DNA of 36,739 bases from Deltaproteobacteria bacterium. Lineage in GTDB: Bacteria > Desulfobacterota > Binatia > HRBIN30. The position numbers and the translations under genes are program-made. The DNA lies in contig JACQEN010000005.1 of the NCBI GenBank assembly GCA_016200585.1, positions 1 through 36,739 of the forward strand, given 5' to 3'. The notes beneath the pieces are model-generated. The model was given only the letters and a program-made list of their open reading frames with translations. It was not told where the DNA came from and did not search any database. Positions 1 through 7,217 of this stretch are shown here, piece by piece. The number at the start of each line of letters is the position of its first letter. Within the stretch, counting starts at the first letter, position 1.

Positions 1-1167
1 CTTCACACCGAAGCGTCCGGTCAATGCCGGAACCATATCGCCGAGCGCCAGCGAGTCGTTGCGCTTGCCGGCTGTTCCCGGCGCTTCGGTCAATCCACCA
101 TTGTGTTGGTCCCAGACGTAGAAGATCTCTTCACTGCCGCCGGCCCGGAGATCCGACTGGCGCAGAAAACGGCCGTTGTCGTCGCGCACCAGAAAGGGCA
201 GGTCGGTCTGCTCGCGCACGTACGCTTCGTCGACGGCTTCACGCTCGAGGAGGGTGCGTACGAGGCCGAGCGCCAGCGCCGCGTCGGTACCGGGGCGCGG
301 GTTGACCCACAGCGAGGCGTGAATGGCGCTCGGTGAATAGTCGGGGCTGACGGTGACAACGGTGGTCCCGTGATAGCGCGCTTCGGTGGCGAAGTGTGCG
401 TCGGGAATACGGGTCGCCACAGGATTGCAGTGCCAGAAGATCAGCGTGTCGGCGCGGCACCAGTCGTCGGCGCTACCGTCGACGAACGACGTTCCCCATG
501 TTTGCACCGCTCCCATGGCGAGATCGCCGGTGCCGGCGAAGCCGTCGAGCATCGTCGCGCCGAGCATCCCGAAGAAGCGCATCTCGGCGACGGTGCTCGG
601 ACCCCAATCGATGTTCGACGTGCCGTTGTCGTAGACGACGGTCTCAATCCCATTTTCCGCCGCCGCGTCGAGGATGGCGTCGGCAACGCGCGTTGCCGCC
701 TCGTCCCATGAAATTCGCCGCCATTGCCCCGAGCCGCGCGGCCCGACGCGTTCGAGCGGGTAGGTGAGGCGCCCGGGCGCCACCATCAGCGAGCTGTAGC
801 AGCTGCCCTTTTGACAGCCGCGCGGTGCGTAGTCCGGCAAACCTTCGGCTTGCCGCGCGTAGACGTCGGCTTGTTCCTCGCGCCAGACGATACCGTCTTT
901 GACGTAGACGTCGAAGGCGCAGGCGCTGAAACAGTTGGCGCGCAGATGAGCACCACGCACGACGCGGTCCCACTGCCACGCCGCGCGATACACATCTTCC
1001 CAGCCTCGATAGTCCGGCAGTGCCGCAGCGGACGCGTTGGCGGTTGTAGCGCTGTCCGGTGCACCGAAACTGAGACGGCGCAGAGACAGGGCCAGCGTGC
1101 CCGCGGCCGCGCCGACGAGAACCTCGCGGCGTGTCAGATGGCCGATCCGGGGAGTGCGCCACGTCAT
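1..1167 (-). CDS. Type II DMSO-reductase family molybdopterin oxidoreductase, alpha subunit with Tat-like leader (3' end cut by window edge)
   Basis: The first 389 codons of a bis-MGD molybdoenzyme catalytic subunit are present; the rest lies beyond base 1. The ATG at 1167 follows the MFS stop by two bases. Residues 11-29 form a twin-arginine-like leader (LTRREVLVG, then Ala/Leu-rich), so export is likely. The iron-sulfur FS0 motif is His74, Cys79, Cys83, Cys118 (CQKG). The segment TRIPDAHF contains Asp256, aligned by eye with the Asp that ligates molybdenum in nitrate reductase and ethylbenzene dehydrogenase. It then follows the neighbouring alpha gene closely (SPDYSPSAIHA, REQTDLPFLVRD). 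The family oxidises or hydroxylates hydrocarbons, sterols or aldehydes, or reduces N- and S-oxides; the substrate here cannot be read. It is last in the operon after beta, alpha and MFS. Confident on family, unsure on reaction. Confidence 0.9.
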   Translation of the reverse strand, partial: MTWRTPRIGHLTRREVLVGAAAGTLALSLRRLSFGAPDSATTANASAAALPDYRGWEDVYRAAWQWDRVVRGAHLRANCFSACAFDVYVKDGIVWREEQADVYARQAEGLPDYAPRGCQKGSCYSSLMVAPGRLTYPLERVGPRGSGQWRRISWDEAATRVADAILDAAAENGIETVVYDNGTSNIDWGPSTVAEMRFFGMLGATMLDGFAGTGDLAMGAVQTWGTSFVDGSADDWCRADTLIFWHCNPVATRIPDAHFATEARYHGTTVVTVSPDYSPSAIHASLWVNPRPGTDAALALGLVRTLLEREAVDEAYVREQTDLPFLVRDDNGRFLRQSDLRAGGSEEIFYVWDQHNGGLTEAPGTAGKRNDSLALGDMVPALTGRFGVK

Positions 1168-1169
1168 CG

Positions 1170-2387
1170 TCAAGCCTCGCTGGCCACTTCTGCGACACCG
1201 TCGGCAGCGCGCATCGACGCGGCCACGACGACGGCGACCGCCACGACGCCGAGCCACAGCGCGATCGCCCCGCCGTAGGTGCCGGTACGGTCGTAGATGA
1301 GTCCCGAGGCGATCGGGCCGAGCGCCGACGCGAGCATCGACGCGAGCTGCAAGATGCCGAAGAGCGCTCCAAAGCGCTCGGCATTGAGCAGGGTGACGGC
1401 GATGGGCGGCACGACCGCAATCTGCGTTCCGAATGCCAACCCGTAGAGAGCGATGAAACCGCCGAGTGCGGCGGGGCTTGCGGCGTGATGCAACAACGCC
1501 AGCGCCATCACCCACAGTCCCAATGCCAATCGCAGCGTTGCCAGCGCGCCGTAGCGATCGGCGACGAACCCACCACCCACTTTGCCGATTGCCGATACGC
1601 CGATCGTTGCGCCGAGAGTCGCGGCGGCCGCTGTGCCGGCGTAGCCCAAGCCCGTCAGGTACGGCACGAGGTGCACGGAAACGCTGAAGCCGGCGAGCGC
1701 CGGCAGAATCATGATTGCGGCGAGCGATGCAACGCCCGGGCGCAACAGATCGTGCAGGAGGCCGTGCGTTGCCGCAGGACGTCGCTGCGTCGTCGCCGTG
1801 CGACGGCGCAGTCGGCCGCGGGGTAGCGCAAACAGCAGCAACGGCACAGGGGTGAAGACGACGAAACTGCCCATCACGATGTAGGCGGAGCGCCAACCGA
1901 CGGCTTCGATGAGGGCTTGCGCCGCCGGCGCCAACACCAGCGCGCCGGCACTGGCGCCGGCACTGATGATTCCCAGCGCCAACGCCGTTCGGTCGGGAAC
2001 GTGGATCGTGACCGCGACGGTGATCGGCAGCAAGGCGCAGGCGCCGAAACCGGCACCGAGAAAAACGTTAGCGGCGGCGAAGTGCCACGCCTCAGTCATG
2101 AAGATCAGCACCGCGAAGCCGGTCGCCAGCAGCAGCACGCCCGCGGCCATCGGTACACGAATGCCAATGCGATCGACGGCCGTACCGACCAGCGGCGTGC
2201 TCAACGCAGCGCTGACGGCACCGACGCTGACGCCGAGCGACAGACTCGAGCGCGACCAATGCGTCGACTGGGCAACCGCGTTGAGAAACACGCTCACCGT
2301 GTCGATGCCGCCGCCGACCAGCACGAACGAAATGATGAAGCCGGCGACCACCAGCGGCAGCGAGGCGCGCAGGCCCGAGGTAGACAT
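1170..2387 (-). CDS. MFS transporter (monocarboxylate/oxalate-formate-antiporter-like)
   Basis: A 405-residue protein with about twelve hydrophobic segments and a basic central loop near residues 195-210 (RGRLRRRTATTQRR), typical of the major facilitator superfamily. The loop GTAVDRIGIR after the second helix, and its second-half counterpart GGGFVADRYG, are the usual MFS signatures. The length is normal. The ATG at 2387 follows GGAAAGTAG, an acceptable ribosome site. It lies between two molybdoenzyme alpha genes on the same strand, two bases before the distal one. A role moving the substrate or product of those enzymes is inferred from context. The overall look is closest to monocarboxylate or oxalate/formate carriers, but substrate residues cannot be assigned. 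Confidence 0.88.
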   Translation of the reverse strand: MSTSGLRASLPLVVAGFIISFVLVGGGIDTVSVFLNAVAQSTHWSRSSLSLGVSVGAVSAALSTPLVGTAVDRIGIRVPMAAGVLLLATGFAVLIFMTEAWHFAAANVFLGAGFGACALLPITVAVTIHVPDRTALALGIISAGASAGALVLAPAAQALIEAVGWRSAYIVMGSFVVFTPVPLLLFALPRGRLRRRTATTQRRPAATHGLLHDLLRPGVASLAAIMILPALAGFSVSVHLVPYLTGLGYAGTAAAATLGATIGVSAIGKVGGGFVADRYGALATLRLALGLWVMALALLHHAASPAALGGFIALYGLAFGTQIAVVPPIAVTLLNAERFGALFGILQLASMLASALGPIASGLIYDRTGTYGGAIALWLGVVAVAVVVAASMRAADGVAEVASEA

Positions 2388-2426
2388 GGCTACTTTCCGT
2401 CGCCTACGGTGTTCATGCAGCCGAAT

Positions 2427-2451
2427 CCCCCTTCCCGCGTCGGGAAGGGGG
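2427..2451. repeat. REP-like perfect hairpin between alpha and MFS genes
   Basis: An 11-base arm CCCCCTTCCCG at 2427-2437 pairs perfectly with 2441-2451 across a 3-base loop. It is followed by GCTAGGGGGTTAGG. This layout (Pu/Py-rich stem, then a GGGTTAGG tail) resembles repetitive extragenic palindromes. It sits in the 138-base gap 2388-2525 and has no T-tract on either strand, so it is more likely a REP or mRNA-processing element than an intrinsic terminator. It could tune the alpha-to-MFS expression ratio. Confidence 0.6.
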
Positions 2452-2525
2452 CTAGGGGGTTAGGTGTTGAGGGCCTGCCACGCACAGAAGCATCCACAAT
2501 GAGCGGTGGGGCTCAGCAGGCACCA

Positions 2526-5306
2526 CTATGCCTTGGCGACGTCCAAGTGCACCGCGCGGTCGATCGGAATCGGCTGCCAGTGCAGGCCGCGGTACTGCAG
2601 GTGACCGTAGCCGCCGGCGAAATGCAGCCATTTCACCATACCCGGCTCGACGTTTTCCGGCCCGGTCCAGTCCTTGAACTGGAACGGCTCGTAGCCGTTG
2701 TAGATCACCACCTGCCCGGGCTGGGTTCCCGGCGAGTGGCGCACGTGGATGCGCATCTCGGCGAGGTCGTTGAACACGCGCGCCTCGTCGTCGTCGGCGA
2801 GTCCGCGTACCGCCATGTCGTCGGGGTTCATGTACATCACCGGATGGCCGCGATGCGTGCCGAGAATGATGCGACTGGTGTGGTTCATCGAGTGGATGCT
2901 CCAGCGCGGATGGCCGCTGGTGAGGCGCAAGGGGAACTCGCCGCCGTGGTGCGGGTTGTCCTTGTGCACCGGCAGCTCCTCGCCGGCTTCGAGGTACCAT
3001 TCGTGATCGATGAAGAACTGCGCGCGCCGCGTCAGGGTCGGGTACGGCTTCAAGCCCTCGACGTGGTTGCGCCACGGCGTGTGTGTCTTGTTGGGTTCGA
3101 TCGGCGACTGCTGGCAGACCATCATCGCCGAACCGCCCCAGCCGACGGCGCGTACGGCGCCATTCTTGCGCATGCTCTCCAGCGTGGTTTCCTCCGGAAT
3201 CGTCCCGAGGATGGCGCTGTCGCGGAACACCTCGTCGATCAGCTTTTCATCTTCTGCGAGGTCGCCGTTCTTGGTGATCCATTCCCACAGGTTGGCAAGC
3301 TGAACCGGCTCGCCGTTCTTGCGTGCCCAGGGTTCGATCCCGCGTTCCTTCGACCGCTTTTGCAACGCCTTGGCGATGCCCTGGATGATCTGCCACTCGC
3401 TGCGTGCCTCGCCGGGCGGCTCGGCCGCTTTCTCGATGAGCAGCACGTGCAGATGCATCGGGCTGGAATATGGCTGGTTCATTTTCTCGTAGTGTTGCGC
3501 TGCCGGCAGGATGTAGTCGGCGTAGAGGCCGGTGGTGTTGATGCGCCAGTCGACCGACACGATCATCTTGAGCTTCGGCCACAGGTGCTCGAGTAGCTGG
3601 CGTGCCCCGCCACGTTGGCGGCGTAGCAAGTTGCCGCCAACCTCGATGAGAAAACGCGGCTCGGATTGCTTGGCGGTTTCGGCAATCCCGCTCCACCAAC
3701 CTTTGTCGCAGGCTTCTTGGAAGTACTCGTCGAAGGTGCGCTTCATTTCCGGGTCGTTGTAACCGGGACGGTTCCAGACCTCGCGGTAACCGCAGTGGTG
3801 GTACCAGAAGAACGCCGGCGGCGTCATGATGCCCATCATGTTGATCATCTGACGCTCGAAGGTGTAGAGCGCGATCTCGTCGGTCATCGTCGGATCGGCT
3901 TCCATCATCGACTCGATCATGGCGTTGCGCATGCCGCGCGTGGCAAGGGTCATTTCCGGGCCGGATTGCGATTTGAGCAGCACCGAGAACATGCCGTCGT
4001 TGAGGCCGACGGCCCAGCTGCGGGCTCCGGTGCCGTGCTTGCCCCAGTTGCCGGTAAGCCCGAGGATCAGCATCATCGCCCGTTCCATCAGGTCGCCGTG
4101 GTAGTACTTGCCGGAGTTCCAGCCCATCATGATGCGTGTCTTCCTGGCGGCGATCTTGCGGGCCAGCATGCGCGTCGTCTTGGGGTGCACGCCGCAGGTC
4201 GCTTGCACCTTCTCCGGCGTGTATTGGGCGTTGAGCATGTCGCGCAGCAGACAGAAGACGGGCCGCACCTCGACAACCTTGCCGTCTGCCAGAGTCACAT
4301 GTGCCGTGCCGTCGAGCACGGGGTCGACGTCGCCGGGAGACAGCGTGCCTTTGGGTGCGGGAACGATCTTCTTGGTCTTGGCGTCGAGCCAGTAGAACTG
4401 GTCGTCGGCGCCGCTGCCGTCGACGTCGGCAGCGCGCAGGAAGTGGCGATTGTCGCTACGTACCAGGAGCGGCAGGTCGGTTTGCTTCTTGATGAAGTCG
4501 CGGTCGAAGATTCCTTCTTCGATCACCACCTGCGACATGGCATTGGCAAAGGCGGCGTCGGTGCCGATTTCGATCGGGATATGATAGTCGGCGTGCACGG
4601 CCGACGGGCTGAAGTCGGGGGCGATGGTGACGACTTCGCCGCCATTGTACCGCGCCTCCTGCATGAAGTGGTACCAGGTGATGTTGGTGTACACCGGGTT
4701 GGCGTGCCAGATCAGCACCAGCTCGCTGTGAAAGAAGTCGTCGGCGCCGGGCGCCGGATCGAACTTGCCGAAGGTCGTGTAGATGCCGGGGCTGAAGTCG
4801 TTGATCTCGGCTTGTAGGTCGGTGACCTGAAAACCGAGCTGCGCCGAAAAGTTGCTCCACAGGATCTGCTGCGTCCCGCCCTCGCCCGGGGTGCCGATGT
4901 GATAGAGCGATTGCGGTCCCTGGTCTTTGACCGCATCGAGGATCGCGTCGGCGATGTCGTTGCACGCGGTCTCCCACGACACGCGCTGCCATTTCCCCTC
5001 ACCGCGCTTGCCGGCGCGCTTCATCGGATAGAGAACGCGTTCTTCGTTGTAGTGCTGTTGACTCCACGAAGCGCCCTTCTGGCAGCCCATCGGGTTCATG
5101 TCGGGTACACCCGGCTCGATGGTCCCAAAGATCGCCGCTTGCTCTTCGCGTACGATCTTGCCGTCGCGCGAATATACGCGCCACGGGCAGCCGCCGGGAT
5201 AACAATCGACGGCGTGACAACCCCACGTCACTTTGTCCCACTTCCACGCATCGCGGTACGATTGTTCCGACGCCGGGCCTTTGGTTGTCTTTTGTTGCTT
5301 TGCCAT
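2526..5306 (-). CDS. Type II DMSO-reductase family molybdopterin oxidoreductase, alpha subunit (cytoplasmic, atypical Mo site)
   Basis: A 926-residue bis-MGD catalytic subunit resembling ethylbenzene/steroid-C25 dehydrogenase and nitrate reductase alpha chains. The FS0 motif near the N-terminus is His31, Cys35, Cys40, Cys75 (CQKGASW). There is no twin-arginine leader, so a cytoplasmic enzyme is expected. IWHANPVYTNITWYHF places Trp211 where the paralogue at 1-1167 has Asp256, the usual molybdenum ligand of this class. The rest of the fold is well kept (APDFSPSAVHADYHIPIEIGTDA, then a C-terminal MGD-binding region near 780-926 with RLTSGHPRWSIHS). The start follows AGAGGAGCAGGTC, 31 bases after the beta stop. 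A 927-codon intact frame argues against a pseudogene. The substrate is unknown; either the Mo ligand is unusual or another residue supplies it. Confidence 0.92.
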   Translation of the reverse strand: MAKQQKTTKGPASEQSYRDAWKWDKVTWGCHAVDCYPGGCPWRVYSRDGKIVREEQAAIFGTIEPGVPDMNPMGCQKGASWSQQHYNEERVLYPMKRAGKRGEGKWQRVSWETACNDIADAILDAVKDQGPQSLYHIGTPGEGGTQQILWSNFSAQLGFQVTDLQAEINDFSPGIYTTFGKFDPAPGADDFFHSELVLIWHANPVYTNITWYHFMQEARYNGGEVVTIAPDFSPSAVHADYHIPIEIGTDAAFANAMSQVVIEEGIFDRDFIKKQTDLPLLVRSDNRHFLRAADVDGSGADDQFYWLDAKTKKIVPAPKGTLSPGDVDPVLDGTAHVTLADGKVVEVRPVFCLLRDMLNAQYTPEKVQATCGVHPKTTRMLARKIAARKTRIMMGWNSGKYYHGDLMERAMMLILGLTGNWGKHGTGARSWAVGLNDGMFSVLLKSQSGPEMTLATRGMRNAMIESMMEADPTMTDEIALYTFERQMINMMGIMTPPAFFWYHHCGYREVWNRPGYNDPEMKRTFDEYFQEACDKGWWSGIAETAKQSEPRFLIEVGGNLLRRQRGGARQLLEHLWPKLKMIVSVDWRINTTGLYADYILPAAQHYEKMNQPYSSPMHLHVLLIEKAAEPPGEARSEWQIIQGIAKALQKRSKERGIEPWARKNGEPVQLANLWEWITKNGDLAEDEKLIDEVFRDSAILGTIPEETTLESMRKNGAVRAVGWGGSAMMVCQQSPIEPNKTHTPWRNHVEGLKPYPTLTRRAQFFIDHEWYLEAGEELPVHKDNPHHGGEFPLRLTSGHPRWSIHSMNHTSRIILGTHRGHPVMYMNPDDMAVRGLADDDEARVFNDLAEMRIHVRHSPGTQPGQVVIYNGYEPFQFKDWTGPENVEPGMVKWLHFAGGYGHLQYRGLHWQPIPIDRAVHLDVAKA

Positions 5307-5337
5307 GACCTGCTCCTCTTGTGCTACGCTGCGCGGT

Positions 5338-6354
5338 TCACCACTGAATCGCCGACGGGTCGCGATCGAACGGACCGAGCAGCGACTGCCACTGGTAAGC
5401 GATGAGCGTGTCTATGAGCTGCGACGGTTGGCCGCGTTTGCGTTTGGCCATTTCGTCCTCGAGGGTGCGTAGCGCTGTGCCGACGCCGGGGCCGAACAGC
5501 GACTCGAGGTACGACAGCGGGATACGGCGCTGCGACTCGTCGATGCTGCCGTCGGGAGCAACCATGAAGGCCGACAAGGGTGGGACGTAGAAGACATTCG
5601 GTTCGGTGTTCCATTCGGGATGCAACGGCAGCGCGACTTTGTATTCTTCGACAAGCCGATGAATCGGGCTGGCGGAGTCATCGCGGTAGCCGACGAAGAC
5701 CGCGCGGCCCGGGCATTGGCGCACGCAGGCCGGCGCCACGCCGTGCTCGAGGCGCGGAAAGCAACCGATGCAGTGGCGGCTCGTTTTCGACACGGCGTCG
5801 AAATAGATCTTCTTGTAGGGGCAGGCGCGAGCGCACTGCTGCGCGCCCTGGCACTTGCTGTCGTCGCGCAACGACACCCCGAACTCTTCGTGCTTGTAAA
5901 GCGCGCCATTCGGGCAGGCATCGACGCAGCTCGGCTTCGAGCAGAAATTGCAGATGCGCGGCATGTAGAAGTAGTAGGCGTTTGGATATTCGCCGGCGCC
6001 CTGGTCTTCGTCCCAATTCATCGCCCACGTCGGCTGACGATCCGTGGGTTGTAAGTGTGTGTGACCGCCGCCGTTGCCGGATGTGTGCACGGCCTGCCAG
6101 TTGAACTGCGAGGCGCCTCCGAAGTCGTCTGGGTGTGGTAGATCGCCGAGAATCAAGCTGCCCCCGGCGTCGTAGCCGCCGCCCATCTTCTCGTAGTCAC
6201 GCGGCGTGCCGCGGCCCGGTTGCGTGTTGACCGAGCACCACCACATGTCGCGCCGGCCGTCCTGATTCGTCCACAAAACCTTGCAGGCGACCGAGCAGGT
6301 CTGGCAGCCGATGCACTTGTTGAGGTCGAAGACCATCGCGATCTGTCTGCCCAT
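5338..6354 (-). CDS. Molybdoenzyme beta subunit, four-cluster ferredoxin (EbdB/NarH/DmsB-like)
   Basis: A 338-residue electron-transfer subunit with four cysteine clusters. The first is CIGCQTCSVAC at residues 14-24. The second is CNFCSKPSCVDAC. The third is CQGAQQCARAC, where the second cysteine is Ala, as expected for a [3Fe-4S] centre in type II beta subunits. The fourth is CIGCFPRLEHGVAPACVRQC. The family passes electrons between the FS0 cluster of the alpha subunit and a haem b or quinone partner. No gamma (haem) or TorD/DmsD-type chaperone gene follows in the window, so the electron acceptor is unknown. The ATG at 6354 has a strong site (GGAGGAGCTCCTA). It is the first gene of the operon, which makes the region upstream the likely control point. 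Confidence 0.93.
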   Translation of the reverse strand: MGRQIAMVFDLNKCIGCQTCSVACKVLWTNQDGRRDMWWCSVNTQPGRGTPRDYEKMGGGYDAGGSLILGDLPHPDDFGGASQFNWQAVHTSGNGGGHTHLQPTDRQPTWAMNWDEDQGAGEYPNAYYFYMPRICNFCSKPSCVDACPNGALYKHEEFGVSLRDDSKCQGAQQCARACPYKKIYFDAVSKTSRHCIGCFPRLEHGVAPACVRQCPGRAVFVGYRDDSASPIHRLVEEYKVALPLHPEWNTEPNVFYVPPLSAFMVAPDGSIDESQRRIPLSYLESLFGPGVGTALRTLEDEMAKRKRGQPSQLIDTLIAYQWQSLLGPFDRDPSAIQW

Positions 6355-6380
6355 TAGGAGCTCCTCCGTGTCAGATGAAT

Positions 6381-6393
6381 AGGATCAGATCCT
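6381..6393. promoter_or_regulatory. 13-base palindrome, candidate operator
   Basis: AGGATC-A-GATCCT is perfectly symmetric and lies 27-39 bases before the beta-subunit start codon. Its position is suitable for a repressor site or a leader hairpin. The function is inferred only from symmetry and place. Confidence 0.35.
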
Positions 6394-6401
6394 GCAGCCG
6401 T

Positions 6402-6417
6402 CCTACCGTTCGGTAGG
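6402..6417. promoter_or_regulatory. 16-base palindrome CCTACCG-TT-CGGTAGG, candidate TetR-type operator
   Basis: Seven-base perfect arms around a two-base centre, with the core ACCG-N2-CGGT. The size and symmetry are typical of TetR-family operators. It lies 48-63 bases upstream of the beta-subunit ATG. No TetR gene is present in the window, so the cognate regulator, if any, lies elsewhere. Confidence 0.45.
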
Positions 6418-6434
6418 GAGCCGGAAAATGCGCC

Positions 6435-6463
6435 AGGTCAGGGATCCATATGACCGCTGACCT
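6435..6463. promoter_or_regulatory. Spaced inverted repeat AGGTCAG-N15-CTGACCT
   Basis: Perfect seven-base arms (6435-6441 and 6457-6463) are separated by 15 bases. The half-site spacing is about two helical turns, as for a dimeric activator or repressor upstream of the molybdoenzyme operon. It lies about 81-109 bases before the beta start codon. Confidence 0.35.
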
Positions 6464-6690
6464 AGTTGTGGCTCGCCTCCCGGGGGGTGGGGGACCGTCA
6501 GGTCTGGATCGCTGCGTTACCCAACTCTCAAGTTTCAACAGTCGGGACAGCGATCGATAAAAAGCATGGGTCCCCTCTCCGCCCCCAGCGCGCACCGGCA
6601 AGAAGTTGATTCGGATCCTCACGCGGTCGCGCTCCGGTGCTGGCGCTGATTCGAGAAATGGCATCGCGTGAGCTCCCCCGAAAACACCGC

Positions 6691-6730
6691 TTGCCACTCG
6701 ACGCCTCTCGGCTAATACTTGCTAAAGCAA
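6691..6730 (+). promoter_or_regulatory. Candidate marR-efflux promoter with MarR-type operator
   Basis: TTGCCA (6691-6696) and TAATAC (6713-6718), 16 bases apart, make a plausible sigma-70 pair. Directly after the -10 box is TTGCT-AA-AGCAA (6719-6730), a perfect palindrome of the kind MarR repressors bind. It sits 20 bases before the marR start codon. Binding there would block transcription, the usual autoregulation of marR-efflux operons. The -10 match is weak. Confidence 0.45.
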
Positions 6731-6749
6731 TTATTGTTGAAGCAGGATT

Positions 6750-7217
6750 ATGGACGACAAAGAACCTATCGGACTTTTGATCGGCGCGGTGCGCCGGCGC
6801 ATCAAGCAAGCGGTTGGAACCCATGTACGCGACTTCAGCTTGACCACCCAGCAGTTCTGGATTCTGGTCGCTGTCGCCGAGCATCCGGGCTGTTCGCTGC
6901 GCGAGTTGGCCGAGCATCTGCGGATGGACGAACCAACCGCTTCGCGTTTGATCGCGACGTTGATGCGGCGCAAGCTCGTGCAGATCAAAGGCGACAAGGA
7001 CGATCGCCGCCGCGCCCGCATTCATCTGCGCGCTTCGGGAGAGGCTCTTGCGGCCAAGTTGAGCGACGTCGCGACATCCATGCGCGCCGCCGTGACCGAA
7101 GGGCTGACAGTCGAGGAGCAACAGGTTCTGCGCGTCGCGCTGCGGAAGATCATCGCCAATATGGATCGTGTACACGCCAGCGCCATCGAGCGGCGCCCAT
7201 CGAGGAAGCAAAAATGA
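6750..7217 (+). CDS. MarR-family transcriptional regulator
   Basis: A 155-residue protein with the MarR winged helix-turn-helix. The recognition region LRELAEHLRMDEPTASRLIATLMRRKLV lies near residues 50-78. The wing is basic with the family signature DKDDRRRARIHL, and helices on both sides would dimerise. Its stop overlaps the start of the membrane-fusion gene by four bases (ATGA), so regulator and pump are translationally coupled. By family knowledge it should repress this operon and be released by a small aromatic or toxic ligand, possibly one linked to the divergent molybdoenzyme operon; the ligand is inference. The ribosome site is modest (AGGATT just before ATG). Confidence 0.93.
   Translation: MDDKEPIGLLIGAVRRRIKQAVGTHVRDFSLTTQQFWILVAVAEHPGCSLRELAEHLRMDEPTASRLIATLMRRKLVQIKGDKDDRRRARIHLRASGEALAAKLSDVATSMRAAVTEGLTVEEQQVLRVALRKIIANMDRVHASAIERRPSRKQK

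Larger units (their letters stand above)
6355..6749. other. Divergent intergenic region between beta subunit and marR
   Basis: About 395 bases without a convincing gene. The half next to the beta gene (6381-6463) holds three dyad symmetries, and the half next to marR (6691-6730) holds a promoter-like pair and a palindrome; these are listed separately. Reading frames here lack family resemblance and ribosome sites. The stretch 6470-6690 shows nothing I can name. Confidence 0.6.

Noticed and set aside
1917-3596. Long plus-strand open frame (559 codons) across the MFS and alpha genes
   Set aside because: It is antisense to well-matched genes, its product is Arg/His/Gln-rich without family motifs, and it spans two genes and the gap between them. 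High-GC shadow frame.
6371-6697. Minus-strand 108-codon frame in the divergent gap
   Set aside because: It has no ribosome site or family likeness and its 3' part overlaps the dyad-rich control region.
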